A DNA stretch of 64,000 bases from Parabacteroides distasonis (GTDB lineage: Bacteria > Bacteroidota > Bacteroidia > Bacteroidales > Tannerellaceae). This document shows positions 1 to 8,829 of this stretch, one piece after another. A program made the translations under genes and the position numbers. The stretch spans positions 55,570 through 119,569 of the forward strand of contig NZ_SRYM01000006.1 of the NCBI RefSeq assembly GCF_004793765.1, read 5' to 3'. The notes below the pieces were generated by a model that did not search any database, was not told the origin of the DNA, and saw only the letters and a program-made list of their open reading frames with translations. Position 1 is the stretch's first letter, and each line of letters begins with the position of its first letter.

Positions 1-649
1 TGTGATCTAATAAGATAAGATCCATGATCTTGGCTGCTTTTTGTACCTGCTCGGTTAACGTGTCGTCTTGTCGGCTGGGCCTGATATTCCCGGAGGGGTG
101 GTTATGGCATAGGATGAATCCGGTAGCTGTTTCCATTAATGCGGTTTTCAGGATTAGACGAATGTCAGCGGCGGAAGAATTGATACCACCTTGACTGATT
201 TTGCATTTCTTCAATATCCGGTTGGCCGGATTGGTGAGTATGATCCATAGCTCTTCGTAGGGTAGGTCTCGCAATTCGGCTTGCAGCGATAGATATGCGT
301 CGTTGCTGCTACGTATTTGCTTTGATTGAAGGCCCTCGGAGGCTCCCCGTCGTTTCCCCAACTCTAAGGCGGCGCATATAGTGACGGCTTTTGCCTCGCC
401 GATTCCTTTGAAATCGGCTGTAAGTTGCTTGATAGAAAGCTTGGCTAGCTTATTTAGATTGTTGTTTACGGAGTGAAGTATCCGTTGGGAGAGTTGTACG
501 GCTGTCTCCTCATTGTTTCCAGAGCCGATTAGTATGGCGATCAATTCGGCGTCGCTTAATACGGAAGCACCTTTTTGAAGCATTTTCTCACGGGGCCTGT
601 CTTCTTCGGCCCATTCTTTGATGGAAAGTTTTTCTGTTGTTTCTTTCAT
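1..649 (-). CDS. radC: RadC/YeeS-family JAB-domain protein, 3' end outside window
   Basis: RadC-family protein of uncertain cellular role, once linked to DNA repair. The ATG is at 649 on the minus strand; 216 codons are visible and the stop lies beyond base 1, so only a short C-terminal tail is missing from a family usually near 225-235 residues. The N-terminal helix-hairpin-helix-like part contains DFKGIGEAKA. The C-terminal JAB/MPN metal-binding motif is intact: H182-N-H184-P-S-G followed by S and D in NIRPSRQDD. It is followed on its upstream side by the efp terminator, so it is probably transcribed separately from efp. Family assignment is firm from motif order; function is not. Confidence 0.93.
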   Translation of the reverse strand, partial: MKETTEKLSIKEWAEEDRPREKMLQKGASVLSDAELIAILIGSGNNEETAVQLSQRILHSVNNNLNKLAKLSIKQLTADFKGIGEAKAVTICAALELGKRRGASEGLQSKQIRSSNDAYLSLQAELRDLPYEELWIILTNPANRILKKCKISQGGINSSAADIRLILKTALMETATGFILCHNHPSGNIRPSRQDDTLTEQVQKAAKIMDLILLDH

Positions 650-673
650 AGCCAGGAAAGGTTTAGATCGGGT

Positions 674-710
674 TAAAAAATAGTTCCCGCCTGCTTATCA
701 AGCGGGAACC
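674..710 (-). terminator. Rho-independent terminator of efp
   Basis: On the minus strand GTTCCCGC pairs with GCGGGAAC (702-709 with 683-690) and is followed by TATTTTTT. It sits between the efp stop and the radC start. Confidence 0.85.
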
Positions 711-732
711 GTATATTTTGACAAGACCCGGA

Positions 733-1299
733 TTACTCGCGGATACGCCCTACGTAAGAACCATCAGTCGTATTGATCTCGATAATCTCGCCCTCGTTGA
801 TGAACAACGGAACGCGAACTTCCGCGCCAGTCTCTACGGTTGCCGGTTTCAAGGTATTAGTAGCAGTGTCACCTTTAATACCCGGTTCTGTATAAGTAAC
901 TTTTAATTGAACTTTTGTAGGCATGTCGGCGAAAAGAACCGTATCGGTAGATGCATCAGAAACAACGTCTACGATTTCTCCCTCTTTCATGAAATCAACG
1001 CCGTTGATCAAGTTTTTGTCGATGATCACGTCGTCGAATGTCTCTTGGTTCATGAAATGATAATGCTCGCCTTCCGTATAAGTGAACTGATACGGGCGAC
1101 GTTCTACGCGTACATCTTCCAACTTCTCACCGATATTGAAGCGACGCTCGATCTGACCGCCTTTTACAACATCTTTTAATGTCGTACGCATGATGGTATT
1201 ACCTTTACCCGGTTTTACGTGAAGGAAATCGACGCAGAAATAGAGTTTTCCGTCTAAGCGGATACAAGTTCCTTTCTTAATGTCTTGTGAATTGATCAT
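733..1299 (-). CDS. efp: Elongation factor P
   Basis: Elongation factor P rescues ribosomes stalled on polyproline stretches by binding between the P and E sites. The 188-residue length is standard. The KOW-like N-terminal domain holds the modification loop HVKPGKGN, with K32 at the tip where other bacteria carry a modified lysine or arginine. The two OB domains follow, ending in the usual NTTDGSYVGRIRE. It is a single-gene unit: a TTTG-N20-TACTTTTG promoter lies upstream and a hairpin terminator downstream. No modification enzyme for the loop is visible in the window, so whether K32 is modified cannot be told from here. Confidence 0.97.
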   Translation of the reverse strand: MINSQDIKKGTCIRLDGKLYFCVDFLHVKPGKGNTIMRTTLKDVVKGGQIERRFNIGEKLEDVRVERRPYQFTYTEGEHYHFMNQETFDDVIIDKNLINGVDFMKEGEIVDVVSDASTDTVLFADMPTKVQLKVTYTEPGIKGDTATNTLKPATVETGAEVRVPLFINEGEIIEINTTDGSYVGRIRE

Positions 1300-1355
1300 A
1301 TTTATTTTCTTTATTTATAGTATGTTATAGAGTAATCCTTAACAATTTTCGGATA

Positions 1356-1387
1356 CAAAAGTAGTATATTCCTGCTAAAGTAGCAAA
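1356..1387 (-). promoter_or_regulatory. efp promoter
   Basis: Read on the minus strand: TTTG (1384-1387), 20-bp spacer, TACTTTTG (1356-1363), matching the Bacteroidetes sigma-ABfr consensus TTTG-N19-20-TAnnTTTG. It gives a leader of roughly 50 nt before the efp ATG. Confidence 0.8.
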
Positions 1388-1400
1388 AAGTTTTGCGTAT

Positions 1401-2105
1401 TTATATGGAAAAATAGTTGCAAATCAACCGAATAACCGGAACCAAGACCGCTGTCATTATACCCATCAAGCCAATCGCCAGTCCGCTTAATGCTCCTTCG
1501 ATGGCCCCGATTTGAATGGCCGCCGCTGTCCCTACTCCATGGGAGGAGGCCCCTAACGCCAATCCTTTAGCTATATGGCTATCTATTCCCAGTACTTTCA
1601 TCACGATTGGGCCGACTATACTACCAAAGATTCCCACCGCTACGACAATGACGGCGGTAAGTGAAGGTATGCCGCCCGCTTTCTCCGCTATCCCCATAGC
1701 GATCGGGGTGGTGACGGATTTCGGCTGGAGCGTGGCGATCAACGCTTGGTCGGCTCCCATCAATTTACCGATGATGATTACGCTTACGATTCCGACAATG
1801 GCTCCGACAAATACGGAAGTCAAGATCGAAACGACATTTCCCTTTAGATATTGGATTTGCTCATATAACACATAGCCAAGGGCCACTACGGAAGGCCCCA
1901 GCATAAAATGGATCAAATGACTGCTTTGCTGGAACGACTCATATTGAATGCCTAGGACTTCCAGTACCACGATAATCACGAAGATGGTCGTAAGCAAAGG
2001 ATGCAAAAGACTGATATGGACTTTCTTGTAAAGAGCCAAGGAAGTCAGGTAGGTACCAATTACCAAGGTAAGAGCGAAAATCTCGGAATGCGCCAGATTA
2101 TCCAT
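1401..2105 (-). CDS. lrgB: LrgB/CidB-family membrane protein
   Basis: Integral membrane protein of the LrgB/CidB (YohK) family, paired with LrgA. In other bacteria such pairs affect murein hydrolase activity, programmed lysis or small organic-acid export. It has 234 residues and about six or seven hydrophobic segments. The family core is visible as LQPKSVTTPIAMGIAEKAGG, followed by a glycine-rich stretch near GASSHGVGTAAAIQIGAIEGA. It begins 3 bp after lrgA ends, so the two genes form one operon and are likely translationally coupled. The function in this organism is inferred from the family only. Confidence 0.93.
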   Translation of the reverse strand: MDNLAHSEIFALTLVIGTYLTSLALYKKVHISLLHPLLTTIFVIIVVLEVLGIQYESFQQSSHLIHFMLGPSVVALGYVLYEQIQYLKGNVVSILTSVFVGAIVGIVSVIIIGKLMGADQALIATLQPKSVTTPIAMGIAEKAGGIPSLTAVIVVAVGIFGSIVGPIVMKVLGIDSHIAKGLALGASSHGVGTAAAIQIGAIEGALSGLAIGLMGIMTAVLVPVIRLICNYFSI

Positions 2106-2108
2106 GGT

Positions 2109-2447
2109 CTATTTTCCCTTTTCCAGTTTTTGTTGCACCAACGCTACGCTGGCGATGACTAAAATTGTACTTACTACGGAAGCGATCAGCAGGACTGCCC
2201 AATACTCGGAGATGATCCCGAAGGAATTCATAAGCCCTACACCGGCAGGAACGAAGAATAATCCCATGTTTTGGGTAAGAACCGTGGAAAGACGTTTCAC
2301 CTTTTCAGGTTTTACTTTCTTGAACGCGAGGGCTAAAAACAATAGCACCATCCCAATTACGCTACCCGGTATGAAACCGTCGATAAAGTAGCTGATAAAC
2401 TCTCCCGTGAAATAGAAGAAGAGAATGTAAAATGCTTCTGTTAGCAT
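2109..2447 (-). CDS. lrgA: LrgA/CidA-family holin-like membrane protein
   Basis: Small holin-like membrane protein of the LrgA/CidA (YohJ) family, 112 residues with four predicted hydrophobic segments. The family signature region FIDGFIPGSVIGMVLLFLAL is near residues 21-40. It is the first gene of the lrgAB operon, with lrgB 3 bp downstream. A TATCTTTG -7 element lies about 30 bp upstream, but no good -33 box is visible. A 7-bp inverted repeat (ATATGTT/AACATAT) further upstream could be an operator, though nothing in the window names a regulator. Confidence 0.92.
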   Translation of the reverse strand: MLTEAFYILFFYFTGEFISYFIDGFIPGSVIGMVLLFLALAFKKVKPEKVKRLSTVLTQNMGLFFVPAGVGLMNSFGIISEYWAVLLIASVVSTILVIASVALVQQKLEKGK

Positions 2448-2476
2448 AGTTTTTCTACCTTTTTTGATAACTGCTA

Positions 2477-2517
2477 CAAAGATAACAGCTATTTCGTAGA
2501 TATGTTCTATAACATAT
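2477..2517 (-). promoter_or_regulatory. Possible lrgA -7 box and nearby dyad
   Basis: TATCTTTG on the minus strand (2477-2484) fits the -7 consensus, but no TTTG lies 19-20 bp upstream. The dyad ATATGTT-N4-AACATAT at 2500-2517 covers the expected upstream region and may be an operator. Confidence 0.4.
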
Positions 2518-2558
2518 TATTTTAACATAATAGGGGCGGGGTTCGCCCACCCGTGGCA

Positions 2559-3905
2559 TCAAGCTAACGCGGAAGTAATGAACATATAAATCATCATACC
2601 GATAATATCGTTGGTAATGGTGATAAACGGTCCGGTCGCCAAGGCCGGATCTATCTTCATCTTATCTAAGGTCATGGGAACTAACGTGCCGAATATACTG
2701 GCGAACATTACGACGGCGAATAGGCTTAAAGATACGGAGGCCGTAATCCCCCGGTCTCCCAGCATGAAGAAGTTGTAAATGAACACGACCAGACTGATAA
2801 TGCTGGCATTGATTAACGAGACTACAGACTCTTTTAGGATTTGCGGTACGATATTCCCTTCCTTCAAGGTATTGTTTGCCAAGCCCTGTACCACGATAGC
2901 GGAAGATTGTATGCCTACGTTTCCACCGGTACCACCGATCAGCGGGATAAATAGCGCCATCTTCGGGTTAGTGGCGAAACTGCTCTCGAAACCACCGAGG
3001 ATAACGGAGTTGCCCAATCCTCCGATCATGCCGATCAGCAGCCAAGGTAGGCGGGCAGCGGTTTGGGTAAATACATTATCCGAGGTTTCCACGTCTTGTG
3101 AGATACCGGATGCCAACTGGTAATCACGCTCGTGTTGCTCGCGTACCTCATCCATAACGTCGTCGATCGTGATACGTCCTACCAGACGTCCGATACTATC
3201 GACTACGGGCAAGGCTACCAAGTCATATTTCTCGATTGTCTCCGTAACCTCCTCTATACTGTCGCTGTCGCGAACGGAGATCGGGTCTTTTTTCATGACA
3301 TGCTTGATCTTGGAGACAGATGGGTGGGTGATCAGTTTCTGCAAGGGGAGCACGCCTTTCAGCCGCTCGTCGTCATCCACTACATATACATAATAGATCT
3401 CGCTCATTTCCTCCGCTTGCTTACGCATCTCGTCGATACATTTGGGCATACTCCAATTCTCGTTCACCACGATCATTTCGGTACCCATCAAACCGCCGGC
3501 GGTGTCCTCGTCGTATTTCAACAAGTCCACGATATCACCGGCCTGCTCTACGTCCTCAATATGCGAAAGGATCTCCTCTTGGGTATCCTCGTCCAACTCA
3601 CGCATCAAGTCAACGGCATCATCTGTTTCCATGTTGTCGACGAAACGCTTGGCGATAAGCTCATTGGGAAGTTCCTTCAATAACTTATGACGGTCTTCCT
3701 CATCCAACTCCATCAAAACATCCGCCGCTTTGTCGCCATCCATCAATAGATAGAGATAAATGGCCTCTTGCAAGTTCAGTTCTTGATAAAGCTCGGCTAT
3801 ATCAGCGGGATACAGTTCATGAAGTACCTCCTGTGCCTTTGCGTCATCTTTGGCCTCGATGATGCTTTTCAGGTTCTCGATGTAATCTTTCGTCAGTTCG
3901 ATCAT
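2559..3905 (-). CDS. mgtE: Magnesium transporter MgtE
   Basis: MgtE-type Mg2+ channel/transporter of 448 residues. The order of parts is typical: an acidic, superhelical MgtE N domain (about residues 30-135, rich in DEEDRHKLLKELP-like repeats), two CBS domains (about 137-255), then five membrane segments from about residue 285. The pore-region signature GGTGGNVGIQSSAIVVQGLA is present. In studied members the cytosolic N and CBS domains close the pore when internal Mg2+ is high. It starts 15 bp after rsmA ends, so it is probably co-transcribed with it. A weak GC-rich hairpin follows the stop. Confidence 0.96.
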   Translation of the reverse strand: MIELTKDYIENLKSIIEAKDDAKAQEVLHELYPADIAELYQELNLQEAIYLYLLMDGDKAADVLMELDEEDRHKLLKELPNELIAKRFVDNMETDDAVDLMRELDEDTQEEILSHIEDVEQAGDIVDLLKYDEDTAGGLMGTEMIVVNENWSMPKCIDEMRKQAEEMSEIYYVYVVDDDERLKGVLPLQKLITHPSVSKIKHVMKKDPISVRDSDSIEEVTETIEKYDLVALPVVDSIGRLVGRITIDDVMDEVREQHERDYQLASGISQDVETSDNVFTQTAARLPWLLIGMIGGLGNSVILGGFESSFATNPKMALFIPLIGGTGGNVGIQSSAIVVQGLANNTLKEGNIVPQILKESVVSLINASIISLVVFIYNFFMLGDRGITASVSLSLFAVVMFASIFGTLVPMTLDKMKIDPALATGPFITITNDIIGMMIYMFITSALA

Positions 3906-3920
3906 TGGACTCTTATATTA

Positions 3921-4721
3921 TTATAGGACATCACCAGCCTGCTTCTCCAAATGCTTTTGGCTGATCAAGGTCAGTTCCACGAATTGCTCCACAGACAACT
4001 GTTCCGGCCGCTTGTCGAATATCGGCAAGGCGTAATCCGAGCAATCCTTACCCAATAGGGGTTTCATGGAATTACGAAGTGTTTTCCTTCGTTGGTTGAA
4101 TGAGGTCTTTACTACGGTCTTGAATAACTTCTCGTCGCATCCCAGCTCCTTGCGGTCGTTACGAGTCATTTTCAATACGGCGCTTTTCACCTTTGGAGGC
4201 GGATCGAATACTTTCTCACTGACAGTAAAGAGGTATTCCACGTCGTACCAAGCTTGGAGCAATACGCTCAGGATTCCGTACGTCTTGCTACCGGGACCTG
4301 CCGCTAGGCGTTCCGCTACCTCTTTTTGTAACATCCCCGAGCAACAAGGAATCTGATCCTTATAATCGAGGACCTTGAAGAATATCTGGCTGGAGATATT
4401 ATAGGGGTAATTACCGATCACGCAAAACTGACCCGGAAATAGCTTCGAGAGATCCAATTTCAGGAAATCCTCGGCGATGATATGTCCTTTTAGATCGGGG
4501 AAATTCTGGTTCAGGTAATCTACGGATTCCATATCCAACTCGACAACGGTCAAATCATGTCCCGCCTCCAGCAAGAACTGGGTAAGGACTCCCATTCCCG
4601 GCCCGATTTCCAAGACCGGGAAGGATTTGAAAGTATCGAGTGTGTCCGCAATGCGCTGTGCTATTTGCAGATCCTTTAGGAAATGTTGTCCTAATGCTTT
4701 TTTGGGCTTAACTAATCTCAT
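3921..4721 (-). CDS. rsmA: 16S rRNA dimethyladenosine transferase RsmA (KsgA)
   Basis: SAM-dependent methyltransferase that dimethylates two adjacent adenines in the loop of 16S helix 45 during small-subunit assembly. The 266-residue length is standard. It opens with [11 protein letters not shown], has the SAM-binding motif [13 protein letters not shown] and the catalytic-pocket motif [14 protein letters not shown] (a NYPYN variant of NLPYN that I consider usual for this phylum). It is divergent from the flippase-like gene and lies upstream of mgtE in a likely two-gene operon. A TACTTTTG -7 box sits on the minus strand at 4779-4786. Confidence 0.97.
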   Translation of the reverse strand: MRLVKPKKALGQHFLKDLQIAQRIADTLDTFKSFPVLEIGPGMGVLTQFLLEAGHDLTVVELDMESVDYLNQNFPDLKGHIIAEDFLKLDLSKLFPGQFCVIGNYPYNISSQIFFKVLDYKDQIPCCSGMLQKEVAERLAAGPGSKTYGILSVLLQAWYDVEYLFTVSEKVFDPPPKVKSAVLKMTRNDRKELGCDEKLFKTVVKTSFNQRRKTLRNSMKPLLGKDCSDYALPIFDKRPEQLSVEQFVELTLISQKHLEKQAGDVL

Positions 4722-4741
4722 CCACTTTTCGGTGTAATGTG

Positions 4742-4786
4742 TTTGTTTTTAAATATTATGCTTATCTTTGCGGATGCACAAAAGTA
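4742..4786. promoter_or_regulatory. Divergent promoter region rsmA / flippase
   Basis: Plus strand: TTTG (4742-4745), 17-bp spacer, TATCTTTG (4763-4770), slightly short of the usual spacer. Minus strand: TACTTTTG at 4779-4786 without a clear -33 box. The two start regions are only about 20 bp apart. Confidence 0.5.
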
Positions 4787-4816
4787 CAATAAATAATTTA
4801 AAGTTCTCTATACCTA

Positions 4817-5830
4817 ATGGATTTTAAGAGCATTCTACGTACGTTTCTGAAGATAATTCTACCTTTAGCCTTCGGCTGTTTACTCCTTTGGTTTTTGTAT
4901 CGGAAAATGGATATCACTGAGATTTGGCGAGTCGTCAAGGAGGGGGTTCGTTATGATATTATTCTGGTTTCTTTACTGTTCGGCTTGTTCGCCAATGTCG
5001 TCCGTGGCTTACGGTGGGGGTTGCTGATCAATTCTTTGGGCGAGCGTTTCAAGATGAGTAACGTGATTTACGCCGTATTGGGTAATTATGCGGTGAATCT
5101 GGTATTGCCCCGTGTCGGTGAGGTTTGGCGTTGCGGTATGATCACGAAATACGATAAGATCTCGTTTACCAAACTTTTAGGTACGCTGTTGATCGACCGT
5201 GTGAGCGATACGATCATGGTCGGTTTGATAACCTTGTTGATATTCATATTTAATATAAGCTTCTTTACGAGTTTCTTCGCCAAGAACCCGGCTTTGCTCG
5301 AAGGGTTCCAGTCTATGTTCAATTCGATATGGATTTATGTGGCGGTGATAATTTTTGTCGCTGTAATTTGGTTTGTATTCACTTATATGAGTAACTTTAC
5401 GCTGGTACAGAAAGCCAAAGGGCTGTTGAAGAATGTATGGACCGGTATGAAGAGTATCTGGTACATGGAGCATAAGATGCGTTTCGTGATAGAGACGTTA
5501 TTGATTTGGGGAGGTTATTTCTGTTACTTTTATATAACGTTCTATGCTTTCGACTTTACCAAGGACTTGGGTATCGTAGTCGGGCTGATCACTTTTACGA
5601 TGAGTAGTATCGGTGTGGCGGTGCCTGTTCAAGGTGGTATCGGACCGTGGCATTTCATGGTGATCGCTACCTTGGTTTGTTTCGGCGTGAACGAGAATGA
5701 TGCGGCGGCGTTCGCCTTGGTCGTTCATACGGTACAGACGGTATGGACGGGATTGTGCGGATTATTCGGAGTGGTAGCTTTACCGCTCACCAATCGGGAG
5801 AACAAGGAGGCTCCGGTCGCTGTTTCGTGA
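4817..5830 (+). CDS. Flippase-like (UPF0104/LPG synthase TM) membrane protein
   Basis: Polytopic membrane protein of 337 residues with seven or eight hydrophobic segments and no soluble catalytic domain. It resembles the transmembrane half of lysylphosphatidylglycerol synthase (UPF0104, AglD-like). Conserved-looking parts are LRGLRWGLLINSLG-like residues near 65-78, NLVLPRVGEVWRCG (about 95-108) and VAVPVQGGIGPWHFM (about 269-283). Related proteins are thought to move or use lipid-linked substrates, but the substrate here is unknown. It starts from a divergent promoter with rsmA and precedes pepD by 51 bp, perhaps as one transcript. Confidence 0.85.
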   Translation: MDFKSILRTFLKIILPLAFGCLLLWFLYRKMDITEIWRVVKEGVRYDIILVSLLFGLFANVVRGLRWGLLINSLGERFKMSNVIYAVLGNYAVNLVLPRVGEVWRCGMITKYDKISFTKLLGTLLIDRVSDTIMVGLITLLIFIFNISFFTSFFAKNPALLEGFQSMFNSIWIYVAVIIFVAVIWFVFTYMSNFTLVQKAKGLLKNVWTGMKSIWYMEHKMRFVIETLLIWGGYFCYFYITFYAFDFTKDLGIVVGLITFTMSSIGVAVPVQGGIGPWHFMVIATLVCFGVNENDAAAFALVVHTVQTVWTGLCGLFGVVALPLTNRENKEAPVAVS

Positions 5831-5881
5831 TGAATACAAGATTATGTATTAAATATGAACTGAACTAAATTATTAACATCT

Positions 5882-7336
5882 ATGTCAGCAGAAATCAAAG
5901 ATCTATCTCCGAAGCATGTATGGGGTTATTTTTATGACCTTACGCAAATCCCCCGTCCGACCGGACATATGGAGGCAGTAACCCGTTTTATGATATCTTT
6001 TGGTAAAGGATTGGGACTGGAAACCCTGCAAGATGAGGTGGGTAACGTATTGATCCGTAAGCCGGCTACTTCCGGAATGGAAGGTTGTAAGACCGTGACA
6101 TTGCAGTCTCATCTGGATATGGTTCCTCAAAAGAACTCTTCCGTAAAGCATGATTTCGAGAAAGATCCGATTGACGCTTATATAGACGGTGATTGGGTGA
6201 CGGCCCGTGAGACGACTTTAGGGGCGGACAATGGCATGGGTGCCGCTCTAGCGATGGCCGTGTTAGCGGACGATAATTTGCGCCACGGACCTATCGAGGC
6301 CTTGTTTACGATTGATGAGGAACAGGGCATGGACGGCGCTTTTGGTCTAAAGCCACATTTCTTAAAGGGTGATATTTTATTGAATTGCGATTCCGAGAAG
6401 GAAGGGGAGTTGTTCGTAGGTTGCGCGGGGGGCGCGAACGTGAATATCTCTTTCCAGTTTAAGGAGGATACTTATATCCCGGAAGGCGACGTGGCCGTCA
6501 AGGTTAGTTTGGCGGGCCTGAAAGGTGGCCATTCCGGTGTGGATATTCATTTAGGGCGTGCGAACGCGAATAAGTTGATGTTCCGTTTCTTGAAAGAAGC
6601 GGTATGCGATTATGGCGCTCGTTTGTCTTCTGTGGCAGGTGGTTCCTTGCCTAACGCTATCTCTCGTGAAGCTTTTGCCGTGATAACGATTCCGGGTGAT
6701 AACGTGGAGTCTCTTTGGGAGCTAGTGGCTGATTACCAAGATATGTTCCGTACGGAGTATATGGGTGTGGAGGATCGGATCGATTTCGTTGCGGAGATGG
6801 TTGAATTGCCGTCCACGTTGATTCCGGAGGAGATACAGGATGATTTGATCAATGCGATCGAGGGATGCCAGAATGGTGTGATCAGCATGTTACATGATTT
6901 CCCGGGTACGGTTGAGTCTTCCTCTAATTTAGCGATCGTGAAGACTTCTGATGGATTGATCGAGGTGAAGATCTTGGTGCGGAGCTCATCCGAGTCTCGC
7001 AGGGATTCTGTTTGCTCAAGTTTGGAGAGTGTATTCGCTTTGGCAGGAGCCAAGGTGGAGGAGTCCGGTCATTATAATGGTTGGCAGCCTAATATAAATT
7101 CCCCGATCTTGAATTTGATGAAATCTACTTATCTGGATTTATTTGGTAAGGAACCTGAGGTGAAGGTGATGCATGCCGGATTAGAATGCGGTATCATTCA
7201 AGGCGCTTATCCGGAGATGGATATGGTTTCTATCGGACCGGATTTGGAATATCCGCACTCGCCGGACGAGCGAGTGAATATTCATTCCGTACAGAAGATC
7301 TGGGAGTTTATTACAACTACATTGGAGAGAATCTAA
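5882..7336 (+). CDS. pepD: Cytosolic aminoacyl-histidine dipeptidase PepD (M20 family)
   Basis: Di-zinc dipeptidase of the M20C (PepD) family, which hydrolyses Xaa-His and other unspecific dipeptides. The 484-residue length is typical. The metal-site motifs are in order: SHLDMVPQ (about residue 78), LGADNGMGAA (about 118), DEEQGMDGAFGL (about 148) and the C-terminal HAGLECGI (about 430). A lid domain is inserted in the middle (GLKGGHSGVDIHLGRANA). There is no signal peptide, so it acts in the cytosol. A hairpin with a T-rich tail follows the stop. Confidence 0.96.
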   Translation: MSAEIKDLSPKHVWGYFYDLTQIPRPTGHMEAVTRFMISFGKGLGLETLQDEVGNVLIRKPATSGMEGCKTVTLQSHLDMVPQKNSSVKHDFEKDPIDAYIDGDWVTARETTLGADNGMGAALAMAVLADDNLRHGPIEALFTIDEEQGMDGAFGLKPHFLKGDILLNCDSEKEGELFVGCAGGANVNISFQFKEDTYIPEGDVAVKVSLAGLKGGHSGVDIHLGRANANKLMFRFLKEAVCDYGARLSSVAGGSLPNAISREAFAVITIPGDNVESLWELVADYQDMFRTEYMGVEDRIDFVAEMVELPSTLIPEEIQDDLINAIEGCQNGVISMLHDFPGTVESSSNLAIVKTSDGLIEVKILVRSSSESRRDSVCSSLESVFALAGAKVEESGHYNGWQPNINSPILNLMKSTYLDLFGKEPEVKVMHAGLECGIIQGAYPEMDMVSIGPDLEYPHSPDERVNIHSVQKIWEFITTTLERI

Positions 7337-7360
7337 GGATCTTTTTCCTTATAGATATTA

Positions 7361-7430
7361 AACAAACCCTCCAGCCTTTGTTCTTCTAACCATTTGGTTA
7401 GCGAGAATAGGGCCGGAGGGTTTGTTTTGT
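7361..7430 (+). terminator. Terminator after pepD, branched hairpin
   Basis: AACAAACCCTCCAGCC (7361-7376) pairs with GGCCGGAGGGTTTGTT (7411-7426) with one mismatch. An inner hairpin CTAACC-N4-GGTTAG (7386-7401) sits in its loop, and TTTTGTTTCT follows. Confidence 0.75.
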
Positions 7431-7555
7431 TTCTCTATATCCTCAAGGGAGAGCCCTGTGTGTTGTTCGCCATTGTAGCCTAGTCGTTATATTAACGTAC
7501 GCATGTACATTATATCATTAGGTAAAAATGGCTCATGTGATAAAATCCGTGGATG

Positions 7556-7814
7556 AGACTATCGACGAGGAATGTTCCACGGAACGTGGAAAGTGCTTGG
7601 AAAACTACTTAGTAAGCAGACTTCCCCTTTGCTTAGGGAGTAGATGCCGGTCTACTTAGGGAGTCGTTGTCGATAGTCTTAAGGATTCGTCTGTATTCTT
7701 GTATTGTAACTGTCTTATTCTCTAAAAGATAAGTATACCTTCTTCGTTCAGTGTCACCGAACGATCATTCGCCGCCGGCGAATATATATTCACTTCCGCC
7801 GAACGATCGTTCGC
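7556..7814. repeat. Intergenic array of short direct and inverted repeats
   Basis: The 598-bp gap before the DUF6383 stub has no convincing gene. It holds an 11-bp inverted repeat AGACTATCGAC/GTCGATAGTCT (7556-7566, 7669-7679), inner dyads such as GTTCC-AC-GGAAC (7574-7585), CTTAG-containing words repeated every 23-24 bp (7608, 7632, 7655), and the direct repeat CCGAACGATCrTTCGC (7757-7772 and 7799-7814). The region resembles the short-period arrays at 21924, 45741 and 58302. Confidence 0.6.
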
Positions 7815-7934
7815 TGTCGCTAGATGAAGTATATATTAGGTTGTGAGGGATTTTCCATAAGCTCCAAGGATCGTTTGTCCTGGTTTGTTTCGGCTTTTGT
7901 ACCTATGGATTGATTAATGTTAAATTTTTGATTT

Positions 7935-8120
7935 ATGAACAAAAAGATTACTACGCTTTTGGCTAGTGCTATGCTGGCGACTGCATTCTCGGCGGGAGCA
8001 CAGAAGGTAGGGGATCAGATCTTGCTGAAGTCTTCGTCAAAGTTTTTAACTGTAGCTACTGAAACAACTAATGGAAGTCAGTTTGGCCAGATCGGGACTT
8101 TTTTTGGTGAATATCTTTAA
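7935..8120 (+). pseudogene. 5' stub of a DUF6383-type surface-protein gene
   Basis: A 61-codon frame beginning MNKKITTLLASAMLATAFSAGA, a signal peptide very like that of the 1087-residue DUF6383 protein at 23918 (MNKKFSTLLAGAAFLSAVTV). The mature part, QKVGDQILLKSSSKFLTVATE, also resembles the start of that family, but the frame stops after 61 codons and nothing further of the gene is seen before rex. It is best read as a truncated family member. Its last 20 bases contain the -33 box of the rex promoter. It might still make a short secreted peptide. Confidence 0.6.
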
Positions 8121-8133
8121 TTTTGTACTTTTG
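8103..8133 (+). promoter_or_regulatory. rex promoter
   Basis: TTTG (8103-8106), 19-bp spacer, TACTTTTG (8126-8133): a full consensus match, partly inside the surface-protein gene stub. The leader to the rex ATG is about 35 nt. No clear Rex-type palindrome is seen over it. Confidence 0.8.
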
Positions 8134-8175
8134 TAAGCTTGCACGAATGTTATACATGAATAGGAAAATTAGACA

Positions 8176-8826
8176 ATGGCCAGCGATGATATAAAACAGG
8201 CATGGAAAGTGCCGGAACCTACGTTAAGGAGGTTGCCGTGGTACCTCGCGTTTGTAAAGTTGATGAAAGGGAAAGGGGAAACGTTTATCTCATCTACCCA
8301 GATCGCTAAGGAGATCAATGTAGATCCCAGTCAAGTCGCTAAAGATCTCTCTTTTGTGAATATCTCCGGGAAGACGAGAGTGGGATACGATATTAACGCA
8401 TTGGTTGACGTACTGGAGGATTTCCTCGGTTTTACATCCCAGCATAAGGCATTTCTGTTTGGGGTCGGAAGTCTGGGTGCTTCTTTACTGCACGATACGG
8501 GGCTGGGTCAATATGGGTTGGAGATCGTGGCGGGCTTTGATGTCCGCAAGGATTTGGACGGGAGCATGATTAATGGCATTCCTGTTTTTCATATGGATGA
8601 TTTTCCCGCCAAGCAAAAAGAATATGGCGCTACGATCGGGGTGATCACCGTGCCGGTGGAGAAAGCGCAGGAGGTAACAGATCGGATTATCGAGGGAGGA
8701 ATCAAGGCGCTTTGGAATTTTACCCCGTTCCGTATACGGGTGCCGGAACATATCGTAGTTCAGAACACTTCTATGTATGCGCATTTAGCTGTTATGTTTA
8801 ATCGATTGAACTCAATGAATCACTAA
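8176..8826 (+). CDS. rex: Redox-sensing transcriptional repressor Rex
   Basis: Rex senses the NADH/NAD+ ratio and releases DNA when NADH is high, controlling fermentation and respiration genes. The 216-residue protein has a winged-helix N-terminal domain (PEPTLRRLPWYL, then SSTQIAKEINVDPSQVAKDL as recognition region, residues about 10-60). A Rossmann NADH-binding domain follows, with FGVGSLGASLLH near residue 96 and the C-terminal swapped helix NTSMYAHLAVMFNRL. It is the first gene of a tight plus-strand cluster: a FAH-family gene begins 4 bp later, followed by porU. Direct control of that cluster by Rex is not shown by the sequence. Confidence 0.96.
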   Translation: MASDDIKQAWKVPEPTLRRLPWYLAFVKLMKGKGETFISSTQIAKEINVDPSQVAKDLSFVNISGKTRVGYDINALVDVLEDFLGFTSQHKAFLFGVGSLGASLLHDTGLGQYGLEIVAGFDVRKDLDGSMINGIPVFHMDDFPAKQKEYGATIGVITVPVEKAQEVTDRIIEGGIKALWNFTPFRIRVPEHIVVQNTSMYAHLAVMFNRLNSMNH

Positions 8827-8829
8827 AAT

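Noticed and set aside
7573..7589. parS-like sequence TGTTCCACGGAACGTGG
   Set aside because: It resembles pieces of a ParB site but lacks the intact CACGTG centre and lies in a repeat-rich region, so it is more likely chance.
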